From Candidatus Bathyarchaeota archaeon (lineage in GTDB: Archaea > Thermoproteota > Bathyarchaeia > Bathyarchaeales > Bathycorpusculaceae): 16,732 nt of DNA. How positions within the stretch are numbered: position 1 is the first letter of the stretch; each line of letters starts with the position of its first letter. Positions 1 to 7,012 of the stretch are shown here, piece after piece. The stretch is taken from NCBI GenBank assembly GCA_030630585.1, contig DAOVMU010000008.1, positions 1-16,732 of the forward strand, given 5' to 3'. Below the pieces are notes generated by a model. It made no database searches, had not been told where the DNA came from, and saw nothing but the letters and a program-made list of their open reading frames with translations. A program made the translations under genes and the position numbers.

Positions 1-2
1 CA

Positions 3-1373
3 CCCTTCGTTGACGCTACAGGACATAGAAGTGCCCAGCTTTTCGGTTCAATAGCTTGGGATCCATACCAGACTGGTGGTTTGGGAACACCTGAACATCA
101 AAGGGTCACCGCTGGAGATGTGCACAGAGCGTCTCTTGGCATATTATACATCGATGAGATAAAGAATCTCAGCCCAGAAGAGGCTGTAACTCTTCTAACG
201 GTGCTTGAGGATGGACAGCTTTCAATAACCGTGAGAGATCGATTGCATGGCGGAGGCACAGCTGCAATGGCTGTCTCAACGGAGCCTGTACATACCATAA
301 CATTTCTGGTTGGAGCTGGAAACTTTGATACCATAAGCAAGATTCATCCAGCCCTCATGGACCGCATTTACGGCTATGGTAAAGTTGTCAGAATGAATAA
401 TGACATGCCTAACACCTTGGAAAACAAACGTAAGTATGTGCAGTACATAGCACAGGAAATTAAACGTTTTAATCTTATGCCATTCACCAGAGACGCATGC
501 AAAGAAATTGTAGAAGAAGGCAGGCGAAGAAGCAACAAAAAAGATGCTTTAACAACAAGATTTAGACCCTTGATTTCAATTATTAAGACAGCTGCAACCC
601 TTGCAATGAATGAGGGATGCAAATTTGTCGAAAGAAGACATGTTCGGGAAGCCATAGAAAACCACTGTAAAACAATCCAGCGACAAATATTAGAACATGA
701 AATAAACGAGAGAGGTAAACTGCTGGACATCAAGCCTAAAGGAGTCAAACTCGGTCAAATACACGGTTTAGCTGTTGTCAAGGACCCCTACAGCGGGGAA
801 ATGACCGGTAGCGTCTTGTGCGTAAAAGCTCACATGACTAAGAGAAGCGAACTTCCAAGAAGCTATCCTCTTAAGGGTTACTACAATGTCACTGGGGTAG
901 CTAAAGGTCAAAGCTTCATCGCAGATAGCATAGCAAAAGTTAGAAGCGTGATACTGCAAAAATACAGGGTTGATATAGCGCAGGACTATCTAACGCACAT
1001 TGACTTCGCTCAGTCCTACGGTGTGGATGGTCCATCTGCAGGTGTGACGATGGCAGTATTGCTTTGCTCACGTATTGAAGGAAAGCTGGTAAGGCAGGAT
1101 GTGGCTGTCACTGGAGAAATAAACCTTGGTGTTGGAAATTCTATTCAAATAACGGCTGTGGGTGGAGTTTACGAGAAGATTAAGGCTGCTGAGGCTTGGG
1201 GATTCAAGAAAGTGGTGATTCCTAAAAAGAATTATGAGCATTCCATTGACGTTGGAGACTATGGAATTGAAGTGGTGCCCGCAGCAACCTTAGATGACTA
1301 CTTAAAAGAATGCTTAGTCGAAAAGCCAATGCTCAAAGTTCCAGTTCAAACTTATAAGCGTAGGAAACCCTAA
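3..1373 (+). CDS. lonB: Archaeal Lon protease (LonB type), 3' part
   Basis: ATP-dependent serine protease that unfolds and degrades damaged or regulatory proteins; archaeal LonB is normally anchored in the cytoplasmic membrane. The gene enters from the left edge, and the reading frame is already open at base 3, so about 456 residues are seen. In order: end of the AAA+ ATPase domain with Walker B (LYIDEI, near 147-164), sensor-1-like GAGNFDT, an arginine-containing stretch at DRIYGYGKVV, the helical AAA lid, then the Lon protease domain. The catalytic dyad is visible: Ser in DGPSAG (codon 1035-1037) and Lys in GGVYEKIK (codon 1176-1178). The Walker A region and the membrane helices of LonB lie upstream of this window. 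The C-terminus looks complete and is followed by an oligo-T run. The TTG at 81 is internal and not a start. Family assignment is firm. Confidence 0.96.
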   Translation, partial: PFVDATGHRSAQLFGSIAWDPYQTGGLGTPEHQRVTAGDVHRASLGILYIDEIKNLSPEEAVTLLTVLEDGQLSITVRDRLHGGGTAAMAVSTEPVHTITFLVGAGNFDTISKIHPALMDRIYGYGKVVRMNNDMPNTLENKRKYVQYIAQEIKRFNLMPFTRDACKEIVEEGRRRSNKKDALTTRFRPLISIIKTAATLAMNEGCKFVERRHVREAIENHCKTIQRQILEHEINERGKLLDIKPKGVKLGQIHGLAVVKDPYSGEMTGSVLCVKAHMTKRSELPRSYPLKGYYNVTGVAKGQSFIADSIAKVRSVILQKYRVDIAQDYLTHIDFAQSYGVDGPSAGVTMAVLLCSRIEGKLVRQDVAVTGEINLGVGNSIQITAVGGVYEKIKAAEAWGFKKVVIPKKNYEHSIDVGDYGIEVVPAATLDDYLKECLVEKPMLKVPVQTYKRRKP

Positions 1374-1374
1374 G

Positions 1375-1382
1375 TTTTTTTT
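1375..1382 (+). terminator. Oligo-T terminator after lonB
   Basis: A run of eight T residues begins two bases after the lonB stop codon. Intrinsic termination at oligo-T without a required hairpin is known in archaea. No strong stem precedes it. Confidence 0.5.
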
Positions 1383-1446
1383 AGGTTCAAAGGAAATCCA
1401 AGCTAAAATCCGTTTGTAACACTCCTTTACAGTAGGAGAATTGTTA

Positions 1447-1881
1447 ATGGTTAGGGAAGTTGATAAGGCTGAGATTCGCAGATGGCGTAGAAGGGGCTTT
1501 TACAGCGAGACTGTTCTTGTAAAGCTTCTGGAAAAGAATGGATACAATGCTGTTCGCGTTCCAGTTAGTAATCCAAGTCTCAGTCCCTTGCCAGATGTTA
1601 TAGCCAGAAAAGACTTGCACGTTTATGCTTTTGAAGTTAAAAATGCCAGGTACTACGCCTATTTCCCAAGAAAACAAGTTGAAAAACTTTTCAGGTTCCT
1701 CGACGAACTCGTACCAACACCAAACCAGTACAAACATGCAATACTCGCCGCTCACTTGGGAAAAAAATGGCTTTTCAAGCAGATAGACTGGAAGAAGTGG
1801 GAGAAAAATAAACTGCCACAAAAGGAGAGAATCATAAAGCGGGACAGAGGAAACTTCGAACTAAAAAAAGCAAGTCAATAG
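1447..1881 (+). CDS. hjc: Holliday junction resolvase Hjc
   Basis: Archaeal structure-selective endonuclease that cuts four-way DNA junctions during recombination and fork repair. The 144-residue protein has the Hjc order of motifs: RRRG near residues 14-17, Glu21 in the first helix, PLPD with Asp50, then FEVK with Glu63 and Lys65, which form the PD-(D/E)xK metal site. The basic N-terminal segment suits DNA binding. The tail beyond residue 95 is rich in Lys and Trp. A TTG six bases upstream (1441) is in frame, but the ribosome site AGGAG at 1434-1438 lies 8 bases before the ATG at 1447 and only 2 before the TTG, so ATG is preferred. It sits between lonB and a ribosomal protein gene; no shared function is implied. 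Confidence 0.9.
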   Translation: MVREVDKAEIRRWRRRGFYSETVLVKLLEKNGYNAVRVPVSNPSLSPLPDVIARKDLHVYAFEVKNARYYAYFPRKQVEKLFRFLDELVPTPNQYKHAILAAHLGKKWLFKQIDWKKWEKNKLPQKERIIKRDRGNFELKKASQ

Positions 1882-1900
1882 TAAACATGGACAAAACTGT

Positions 1901-1958
1901 GGTCTCAATTTCCCTTTTATTCAAACCCTATCAAATCGGCGATGTTAACGTTGAGACC
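1901..1958 (+). repeat. 8-bp inverted repeat upstream of the eL33 gene
   Basis: GGTCTCAA at 1901-1908 is perfectly complemented by TTGAGACC at 1951-1958, with a 42-base spacer. It lies in the 148-base gap between hjc and the ribosomal protein gene, upstream of the latter's TATA-like box. It could be the 3' structure of the hjc transcript, a protein site, or chance. Confidence 0.35.
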
Positions 1959-1981
1959 TTGAAGGGCTCAGGCGAAACGAA

Positions 1982-2023
1982 TTTAAGTTTTCACTACATT
2001 TGTAAAAGCACTTCTGTAGGTGA
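1982..2023 (+). promoter_or_regulatory. Promoter and ribosome site of the eL33 gene
   Basis: A TATA-like TTTAAG lies at 1982-1987 and predicts a transcript start near 2011. AGGTGA at 2018-2023 is a good archaeal ribosome site, 6 bases before the ATG at 2030. Confidence 0.45.
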
Positions 2024-2029
2024 AGATTT

Positions 2030-2299
2030 ATGGCTGAAATGGTTCAAGGAGTAATACTGAATTATCGAATAGGCCCAAGAACTCAGAAGCCTAAAGAGTG
2101 CATAATCAGGTTCGCACACATAGCTTCTGTTTCTGAAGCAGGCAGACTTGTTGGACGAAAAGTTTCTTGGAAGGGCAAAAAGAATAAGATTATTGGGAAA
2201 ATTGTGGCTTTGCATGGCAAGAAAGGCTTGGTTAGGGCAAGGTTTAGAAAAGGCGTCCCCGGTCAAGCTATAGGAACAACCGTTCAATTAGTTGGTTAG
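2030..2299 (+). CDS. rpl35ae: Ribosomal protein eL33 (L35Ae)
   Basis: Small basic protein of the large ribosomal subunit, found in archaea and eukaryotes but not bacteria. The 89-residue product matches the family over its full length: an N-terminal GVILNYRIG beta strand, EAGRLVGRKVSWKG in the middle, and the signature GKIVALHGKKGLVRARFRKG, then PGQAIGT near the end. The ATG has a well-placed AGGTGA ribosome site. The 3' end overlaps the convergent nuclease gene by 12 bases. This gene is among the strongest evidence for an archaeal source. Confidence 0.96.
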   Translation: MAEMVQGVILNYRIGPRTQKPKECIIRFAHIASVSEAGRLVGRKVSWKGKKNKIIGKIVALHGKKGLVRARFRKGVPGQAIGTTVQLVG

Positions 2300-2983
2300 A
2301 TCCATCTTGGAAAAATGTTTCAACGAACCCACGTAAGCTGGCAGCTGAGTTATGAAATCTTGTAGTTGAAGCACAGAAACGACGGGCACTTTCTTATAGA
2401 ATTTAAATCTGGCAGGGACAAGGGATAAAATAGCTGGGACTAACTTAGCTTTACTCCACAAAGCACATCCAATTTTTTCGGCGAGTCTTGGCAATGATTC
2501 AGATAGGGCGTACGTTCTCTCAACTTGTTCCTCGACAATTCTCTTTATTGTAGATGGGTACATTCCGTGATGCCAATGTTTGCAATCTGCACACACAACT
2601 ATTAGTTTTTTACAGCCAAGTATGTCTATTTCCCATCTTCGTCCAGCATGCTTAAACCGTAAATTCTTCTTCACACGGTAGCCGTTCCGTTCAAAAGCAA
2701 TAGCAGCAATACTTTCAAATTCTTTCCAGTCAAGGAAACCGCTTACACGCTCAAGGTCAGAACCCAACTGCATAGCGTGAACAGCCAATTTGAGACGTTC
2801 TAAGCTATCCATGTCTATAACTTTATTTCGCAAATAAATCCTCCCATCATTTTGCAACTTTCTAAGCAAATTATGAGCAAATGCCAATGGCGTTTTTGCA
2901 TCTTTGCTTACCACTTCAATTGAGACAGGCCCGTCTTTAGTTAGTTTTAGAATAGAAATAATCAATTCCCTCTCAATACTCAT
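2288..2983 (-). CDS. PD-(D/E)xK nuclease-like protein with N-terminal winged-helix-like region
   Basis: Predicted DNA-cleaving or DNA-binding protein of the restriction-endonuclease-like fold; the exact family is not recognised. Residues 1-60 look like a winged helix (a turn near GPVSIEVVSKDAK, helix near 31-45, wing near 48-57). A second domain starts near 84 with WKEFE (Glu90) and AFERNGY, then WEID (Asp120) and the strand VVCADCK, where Asp133-Cys134-Lys135 fits the (D/E)xK part of the active site. This order resembles the Hjc/Mrr-like core, as in the resolvase upstream, but the sequence is distinct. Cysteines at 124, 131, 134 and 173 are unusual. The start is ATG at 2981-2983 with only a weak ribosome site; an AT-rich box reading GCTTTTAAGC lies about 60 bases upstream. 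The last codons run 12 bases into the convergent eL33 gene. No methylase or restriction partner is adjacent, so a repair or defence role is only inferred. Confidence 0.8.
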   Translation of the reverse strand: MSIERELIISILKLTKDGPVSIEVVSKDAKTPLAFAHNLLRKLQNDGRIYLRNKVIDMDSLERLKLAVHAMQLGSDLERVSGFLDWKEFESIAAIAFERNGYRVKKNLRFKHAGRRWEIDILGCKKLIVVCADCKHWHHGMYPSTIKRIVEEQVERTYALSESLPRLAEKIGCALWSKAKLVPAILSLVPARFKFYKKVPVVSVLQLQDFITQLPAYVGSLKHFSKMDLTN

Positions 2984-3309
2984 TCAAATGACACCAGAAT
3001 TTTACACAATAATGCCTAAAAAAAACCCTTTTCGCAAATCGCTTAAAAGCTTTTCCATAAAAAAGGGAAAAATCTGCTGGCTGAATAAGTTGTTTGGTCA
3101 GGTTAGAGGCTGTTCTGTATGATTTGCTTTGAACCTTAGGCTGTGCGAGGACGAACATGAGGATTAGCTCTTAATAGCAATTTAATCTGAAACGGCGTTC
3201 AACGCTTCGTGATTGAAGTTTAACATCAAAGTGCACCAACAGAAGTTTAGACACAGATTCTTAAATATTCCAACACTGGATATAAATTCAAAAGAGAAGT
3301 GCTACCAGC
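2984..3309. other. Gene-poor divergent promoter region
   Basis: This gap separates the - strand nuclease from the + strand aminotransferase. It holds promoter-like AT boxes for both sides and a short palindrome (GCGTT, C, AACGC at 3195-3205). A 36-codon basic open frame starts at the ATG near 3013 on +, and a 61-codon one lies on -. Neither has a convincing ribosome site or family resemblance. No tRNA or other RNA gene was recognised. Confidence 0.5.
3260..3286 (+). promoter_or_regulatory. Two TATA-like boxes before the aminotransferase
   Basis: CTTAAATATT at 3260-3269 and TATAAA at 3281-3286 both precede the ATG at 3310. The second is 27 bases (centre to A of ATG) upstream, the spacing expected for a leaderless transcript starting at the ATG. 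No clear Shine-Dalgarno sequence precedes this gene, which agrees with that. Confidence 0.5.
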
Positions 3310-4605
3310 ATGCCTGATTCATACGTTTCTAAAACACAAAAATCCAGAGAGTTATATGAGAGAGCAAAAGAGCTTCTCCCTGCTGGGGTTTCTTACGCAA
3401 TCCGCTATTTTGAGCCTTACCCGTTTTACACTGCTAGAGCGGAAGGAAGCAAACTTTATGACATTGATGGAAACGAGTACATTGACTTTTGGCTGGGACA
3501 CACAGCCCTTATACTAGGACATAGCCCACCAGCAGTTGTGGAAGCCGTAAAAAAGCAACTTGAAAATGGCACCCATTACGGAACGTCCCACAAACTAGAA
3601 ATCGAGTTAGCCGAGCAAATTGTGAAAATGGTTCCAAGCGCAGAAATGGTGCGTTTCACCAGTTCAGGAACAGAGGCAAACATGTACGCTATACGTTTAG
3701 CGCGTGCATACACTGGCAGAAACAAAATCGCAAAATTTGAGGGGGGATGGCATGGAGGATATGACGCACTTCACATAGGAGTCAAATACCCTTTTGACAT
3801 CCCAGAGTCCGCTGGCTTAACAACTGGTGCTCTACAAGACACCTTAGTTTTACCATTCGGCGACCTTGAAGGTGTCAGAGAAAGGTTGAAGCACCAGGAA
3901 GTTGCCTCTATCACTATTGAAACTGCCCTCGGAGCTGGCGGAGGCATATCAACGAAAAAGGGATTCTTGAAAGGGCTGAGGGAACTTTGCGACGAGATGG
4001 GTATTATGTTGATTTTCGATGAGGTAATTACTGGTTTTAGGTTAGCTGCTGGTGGAGGACAACAATACTATGGTGTAACGCCGGACATAACTGTTTTAGG
4101 AAAGATTTTGGGAGGAGGCTTCCCAATAGGTGCTTTTTGCGCACGCAGAGAAATCATGAAAAGGATAGACACTCTTCTTTATGAACGTCCCCATTTTTCC
4201 TTTCACGGCGGAACCTTTACGGCAAATCCAATATCAATGACAGCTGGCTTGACAACACTGAAACTTTTAGAAGACGGGCAACTAATAGACAAACTAAATC
4301 GTGTTGGAGAAAAAATCAGAGACCAGCTAAGAAAAATCTTCGAAGCAAACAGCGTGGACGCGCAAGTCACGGGAGTAGGTTCTCTCTTCAACACTCACTT
4401 CACAAAAGAGAAGGTAAACAATGCCCGTGCAGCCTCTAAAGCCGATAAGAGTAAACAAGTTGATTATCATCTAAACCTGATTGCAAATGGAGTTTTCTTC
4501 CTACCAACACACACCGGAGCCCTCAGCACTGCACTCTCTCAAGCCGACATAGAAAAGCTACTTTTAGAAACAGAAAAATACGCCAAGCAAAGTAAAGCAA
4601 CTTAG
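3310..4605 (+). CDS. Class III PLP aminotransferase, glutamate-1-semialdehyde aminomutase-like
   Basis: Cytosolic pyridoxal-phosphate enzyme of 431 residues, the usual length of glutamate-1-semialdehyde 2,1-aminomutase (HemL). Fold-type I features are clear: SSGTEA (phosphate-binding turn, near 116-121), FDEVITGFR with Asp237 for the pyridine nitrogen, and LGKILGGGFPIGA with Lys265, the Schiff-base lysine. The N-terminal part (YDIDGNEYIDFWLGHTALILGH) and GGGQQYYGVTPD are HemL-like. Some positions differ from the HemL I know: the segment usually reading E-P-V-A-G-N-M-G is ETALGAGGG, NSGTEA is SSGTEA, and the usual C/Y-HG segment reads GGWHGGYD. It may therefore act on another amino-aldehyde or amino acid. 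No other tetrapyrrole gene is present. Start: ATG at 3310, possibly leaderless. Confidence 0.85.
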   Translation: MPDSYVSKTQKSRELYERAKELLPAGVSYAIRYFEPYPFYTARAEGSKLYDIDGNEYIDFWLGHTALILGHSPPAVVEAVKKQLENGTHYGTSHKLEIELAEQIVKMVPSAEMVRFTSSGTEANMYAIRLARAYTGRNKIAKFEGGWHGGYDALHIGVKYPFDIPESAGLTTGALQDTLVLPFGDLEGVRERLKHQEVASITIETALGAGGGISTKKGFLKGLRELCDEMGIMLIFDEVITGFRLAAGGGQQYYGVTPDITVLGKILGGGFPIGAFCARREIMKRIDTLLYERPHFSFHGGTFTANPISMTAGLTTLKLLEDGQLIDKLNRVGEKIRDQLRKIFEANSVDAQVTGVGSLFNTHFTKEKVNNARAASKADKSKQVDYHLNLIANGVFFLPTHTGALSTALSQADIEKLLLETEKYAKQSKAT

Positions 4606-4639
4606 GAAAACGTGCAACATTATCTGAGTTTTCATCTCT

Positions 4640-5254
4640 TCAGATGCTTAACAGGGCTTCAGCCCTCTTTAGATCTAAAGGAGTATTGACATTGAAGAAG
4701 GTCGTAAGCTCCGGATCTAACTGCCTTAAAACAAGGGTAGAGATGTAACGTACGCCTGGCAACTTATCTATCATAGAATGCATGTCCGATTTTCCCTTGT
4801 CTAAAGCGTTTTTTGCCGCTTCCAGTGCTGGTTTTGTGCGGTAAACGGCTTGTAATGGTTCTATGAACCGGTTCGGCCAGCGCGGAATAACTGCATTCTT
4901 GTTTGTGCACAATTCAAGCAATAGCAGGAGAACTTCCTTGGAAACCAGAGGGGTGTCGCAAGGGAGAAGAAGTGAATATTTCCTATTTGCCCTTCCTAAA
5001 CCAGTACATGCACCTACAAGTGGACCCTGCATATCACTTATGTCAATAACAACACATACATCTGGACCAACAACATTCGCGAAATTCTCAGCTTTAACAT
5101 TGGAACTAACAACAATAATCGTTTCATCAACGATGCCGTAAACCGCATCTACAACATGTTTTATCAGCGGCTTACCTGCCAACGAAAGTAACGCTTTATC
5201 CTGTTCAAACCTACTTGAAAAGCCTCCAGCAAGGATTATCGCTGATCTATCCAA
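4640..5254 (-). CDS. mobA: Molybdenum cofactor guanylyltransferase MobA-like
   Basis: Predicted to transfer GMP from GTP to molybdopterin to make the dinucleotide form of the molybdenum (or tungsten) cofactor. The 204-residue protein shows the nucleotidyltransferase signature LAGGFSSRFEQDKA at residues 8-21, GPLVGA at 77-82, the metal-binding Asp100 in PCDTPL, and EPLQAVY at 132-138, which favours MobA over other NTP transferases. Position 17 is Glu where the family usually has Gly (RxGxDK), a notable substitution in the nucleotide loop. The start is TTG at 5252-5254: an in-frame TGA lies two codons upstream, and GGAG sits 11 bases before the TTG. It converges with the aminotransferase gene, 34 bases apart. 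No molybdoenzyme is in view. Confidence 0.88.
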   Translation of the reverse strand: MDRSAIILAGGFSSRFEQDKALLSLAGKPLIKHVVDAVYGIVDETIIVVSSNVKAENFANVVGPDVCVVIDISDMQGPLVGACTGLGRANRKYSLLLPCDTPLVSKEVLLLLLELCTNKNAVIPRWPNRFIEPLQAVYRTKPALEAAKNALDKGKSDMHSMIDKLPGVRYISTLVLRQLDPELTTFFNVNTPLDLKRAEALLSI

Positions 5255-5305
5255 TGATCAACTGTCTCCATCTTGTTAAGAGCTTATACAGGACCTTTGA
5301 TGCTC

Positions 5306-5317
5306 TATAAATTTTTT
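5306..5317 (-). promoter_or_regulatory. Promoter candidate for mobA
   Basis: On the - strand this reads AAAAAATTTATA, a TATA-like element about 52 bases upstream of the TTG start, leaving a leader of roughly 25-30 bases that contains the GGAG ribosome site. Confidence 0.4.
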
Positions 5318-5345
5318 AACTTGAATATTACGAAAGCGGAATAAG

Positions 5346-5386
5346 AGTATATTACCACAAACACGCAAATTATCATAGAAAGGGAG
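5346..5386 (+). promoter_or_regulatory. Promoter and ribosome site of the 39-aa CxxC gene
   Basis: AGTATATTA at 5346-5354 is a good TATA box. GGGAG at 5382-5386 is a strong ribosome site 6 bases before the ATG at 5393. Together they support the very short gene downstream. Confidence 0.55.
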
Positions 5387-5392
5387 AACGAA

Positions 5393-5512
5393 ATGAACGC
5401 AGAAATCAAAGAGCTAAATCGCATGATCTGCAAAAACTGTAGTGTAAAAGATTACGATGAATGCAAGAAATGCAATATCTATCGGCTGATAAATAAGATA
5501 GCTACACAGTAG
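5393..5512 (+). CDS. 39-aa double-CxxC microprotein, putative zinc binder
   Basis: A small gene of 39 codons plus stop, with its own TATA box and GGGAG ribosome site. The product begins MNAEIKELNR and carries Cys13, Cys16, Cys24 and Cys27 in the arrangement CxxC-x7-CxxC, followed by a short basic helix to the C-terminus. Four cysteines in two pairs within 15 residues suggest one zinc ion or an iron-sulfur site; with so little scaffold, zinc seems likelier. Its TAG stop ends one base before the stop codon of the convergent ParA-like gene, so the two genes abut without overlap. I do not recognise a named family. It could bind nucleic acid or a partner protein. Composition and expression signals argue against a chance ORF. 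Confidence 0.7.
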   Translation: MNAEIKELNRMICKNCSVKDYDECKKCNIYRLINKIATQ

Positions 5513-6304
5513 CTACATCAAATCGTTTGTTTCTATCCTGTCAGCCATTTCATCCACAATTTTCGCGAAGGGATGTTCAGGTTTTTCTTGTGTGAAAATT
5601 GAAGCTCCTTCAGCCCTTGAAACATCGCAGAAACAAGGGATTATGCTTATAACCGGAACTTGGTACATTTCCTTCATCTTATTTTGCAAGTCGGTTCTTC
5701 CAGACTTCGAAGAAACATCATACAGAACCTTGTTTACAACTATACCAGTTTTTTTCTCGAACAAGTCATACAGTTCATGCAACATACGTTTTGTTCCTTC
5801 AACATCTGACCTGTCAAAGGTTGTCGCTACGATTACAAGGTCTGCGGCCACTATAGCGTTTATGGACGAGTATTGCAGTCCAGGACTCGTATCAAAAATG
5901 AGGTAATCAAAACCTTTGTCATTTATAAGCGAATTTCTAAGAGCTAAAAGTCTTCCTAAAGCCCTCATCTCCCATTTCCTGTCTTTTGCAGACATTTCTC
6001 TCATAGCTTCCGTTGACGGATTAGACAATCCAACAAACAGTTCTCCTCCGCCATTTATTCTGTGCCTGAGGTCTATCAGCACCCTGTCAATTTTACATGT
6101 TCCGTTCAGATAATCGTTCAGCCAGTACTCCACCTTTTCAGACCTAAAGAACGTGGCAAGGCTTGGAGCACGAAAGTCAAGGTCCATCAAACACACTTTT
6201 TTATTATGCTTTGCAAAAGAAGCAGCCAAGTTTACGGATACAAGAGTTTTTCCAGTTCCACCCTTATATGAATGTACAGCCATTATCTTACCCAAAAAGA
6301 TCAC
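5513..6304 (-). CDS. ParA/MinD-family ATPase
   Basis: Deviant-Walker P-loop ATPase of 263 residues, of the family that positions DNA or protein complexes. Visible motifs: YKGGTGKT at 13-20, with signature Lys14 and P-loop Lys19; switch region DLDFRAPSL from 41; Walker B YLIFDTSPG with Asp138; and NKV at 191-193 for base recognition. The C-terminus (KIVDEMADRIETNDLM) is acidic and lacks the amphipathic basic membrane helix of classical MinD, so a soluble or DNA-bound role is likelier. The GTG start at 6302-6304 overlaps the TGA of the upstream winged-helix gene as GTGA, implying translational coupling; an internal ATG at codon 8 is the alternative start and lies just before the P-loop strand. 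The pair resembles a partition operon, but could equally control another positioning process. Confidence 0.9.
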   Translation of the reverse strand: MIFLGKIMAVHSYKGGTGKTLVSVNLAASFAKHNKKVCLMDLDFRAPSLATFFRSEKVEYWLNDYLNGTCKIDRVLIDLRHRINGGGELFVGLSNPSTEAMREMSAKDRKWEMRALGRLLALRNSLINDKGFDYLIFDTSPGLQYSSINAIVAADLVIVATTFDRSDVEGTKRMLHELYDLFEKKTGIVVNKVLYDVSSKSGRTDLQNKMKEMYQVPVISIIPCFCDVSRAEGASIFTQEKPEHPFAKIVDEMADRIETNDLM

Positions 6305-6675
6305 CCTTGACTTTCCTTCTCCACATAGAAGTAAGCTTTTCTTCCTACTCTCTCCTTCTTCAAGTGACCCATAATCACAAGTTGGTTCAAATAACTACTT
6401 TCCACAGCTCTAGCTCTGTGCGTTTGTTCAGCAACCTCATTCGCTGTAGCTCTTCCAAGTCTACACACTGTCATCGCTGTTTTTCGAAGATGATCAGGCA
6501 TCGAAAGCAATGTCATAACATCCAACGGCGCGTCAGGAAGAAGCTGAGAATCCTTTCTGTCACGCTTCTGCAACTCGATCATGATTTCCATTTTCTCATT
6601 TAGCTTCTCAAGGTTCTGCCTGATTTTTTCCAATACTTGCAGAGACTTTCCCCCCAGAGCTTGCTGTCTTGTCAC
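6301..6675 (-). CDS. Winged-helix protein with N-terminal coiled coil, coupled to ParA-like ATPase
   Basis: Predicted DNA-binding protein of 124 residues. An N-terminal helix (about 8-37, with LEKIRQNLEKLNEKMEIMIE) looks like a dimerising coiled coil. The C-terminal half is a MarR-like winged helix: helices around HLRKTAMTVCRLG, a recognition segment around ANEVAEQTHRARAVESSYLNQL, and a wing at KKERVGRKAYFYV. I prefer the GTG at 6673-6675 because GGGGAG at 6681-6686 lies 5 bases before it; a longer frame from an ATG at 6762 adds 29 residues without domain character and would run through the likely promoter. Its stop overlaps the ATPase start by four bases. By analogy with archaeal partition loci that pair ParA with a winged-helix adaptor, it may bind a centromere-like site; it may instead be a repressor of its own operon. 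Confidence 0.78.
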   Translation of the reverse strand: MTRQQALGGKSLQVLEKIRQNLEKLNEKMEIMIELQKRDRKDSQLLPDAPLDVMTLLSMPDHLRKTAMTVCRLGRATANEVAEQTHRARAVESSYLNQLVIMGHLKKERVGRKAYFYVEKESQG

Positions 6676-6696
6676 CTTAGCTCCCCATAGTGTTTT

Positions 6697-6752
6697 ACGT
6701 GTGTACAGATGTAGAAGAAGGTTGTGTTTATTAAGTCTTACGAAACACGTGT
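6697..6752 (-). promoter_or_regulatory. Promoter of the winged-helix/ParA operon with flanking ACGTGT repeats
   Basis: A TATA-like TTAATAAA (minus strand, about 6727-6734) precedes the GTG start. It is flanked by two copies of ACGTGT, at 6697-6702 and 6747-6752, exactly 50 bases apart. The outer copy lies in the palindrome ACACGTGT (6745-6752). Such paired sites around a TATA box would suit autoregulation by the winged-helix protein, but this is inference. Confidence 0.35.
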
Positions 6753-7012
6753 AATGATTCATAAAACAAACGCTAGTTTAAGAAAGCAACTACCTCTCAC
6801 AAAATCCCCTTATTAGCCCAAACATCACCCGAAAACCCATCATTAAAGATACTGTGAAAATGAATACAAGACTACTGCAAATCTGAAACTGGCTTTGTCA
6901 CTTTTTCAAACATCTTGATCATTTGAGACAAGAAAAATCTCAACTAAAAGGAGTGTTTCAAAACTAGAAAGAGTTACAAAAAGTAGAAGCGCTTCTTAAA
7001 GCGGAAAAAGGT

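Noticed and set aside
98..340. Open frame of 80 codons on the - strand inside lonB
   Set aside because: Antisense shadow of a certain gene; no ribosome site or protein resemblance. The same applies to the other long antisense frames inside lonB, hjc, mobA, the ATPase and the propeller gene.
3013..3122. 36-codon basic + strand frame beginning MPKKNPFRKS
   Set aside because: No ribosome site or family resemblance; Lys-rich reading comes from A-rich promoter DNA.
6153..6603. Plus-strand frames of 73 and 146 codons opposite the ParA-like and winged-helix genes
   Set aside because: Composition is Ser/Phe/His-rich as expected for antisense of charged helical proteins; the - strand genes have clear motifs and coupled start/stop signals.
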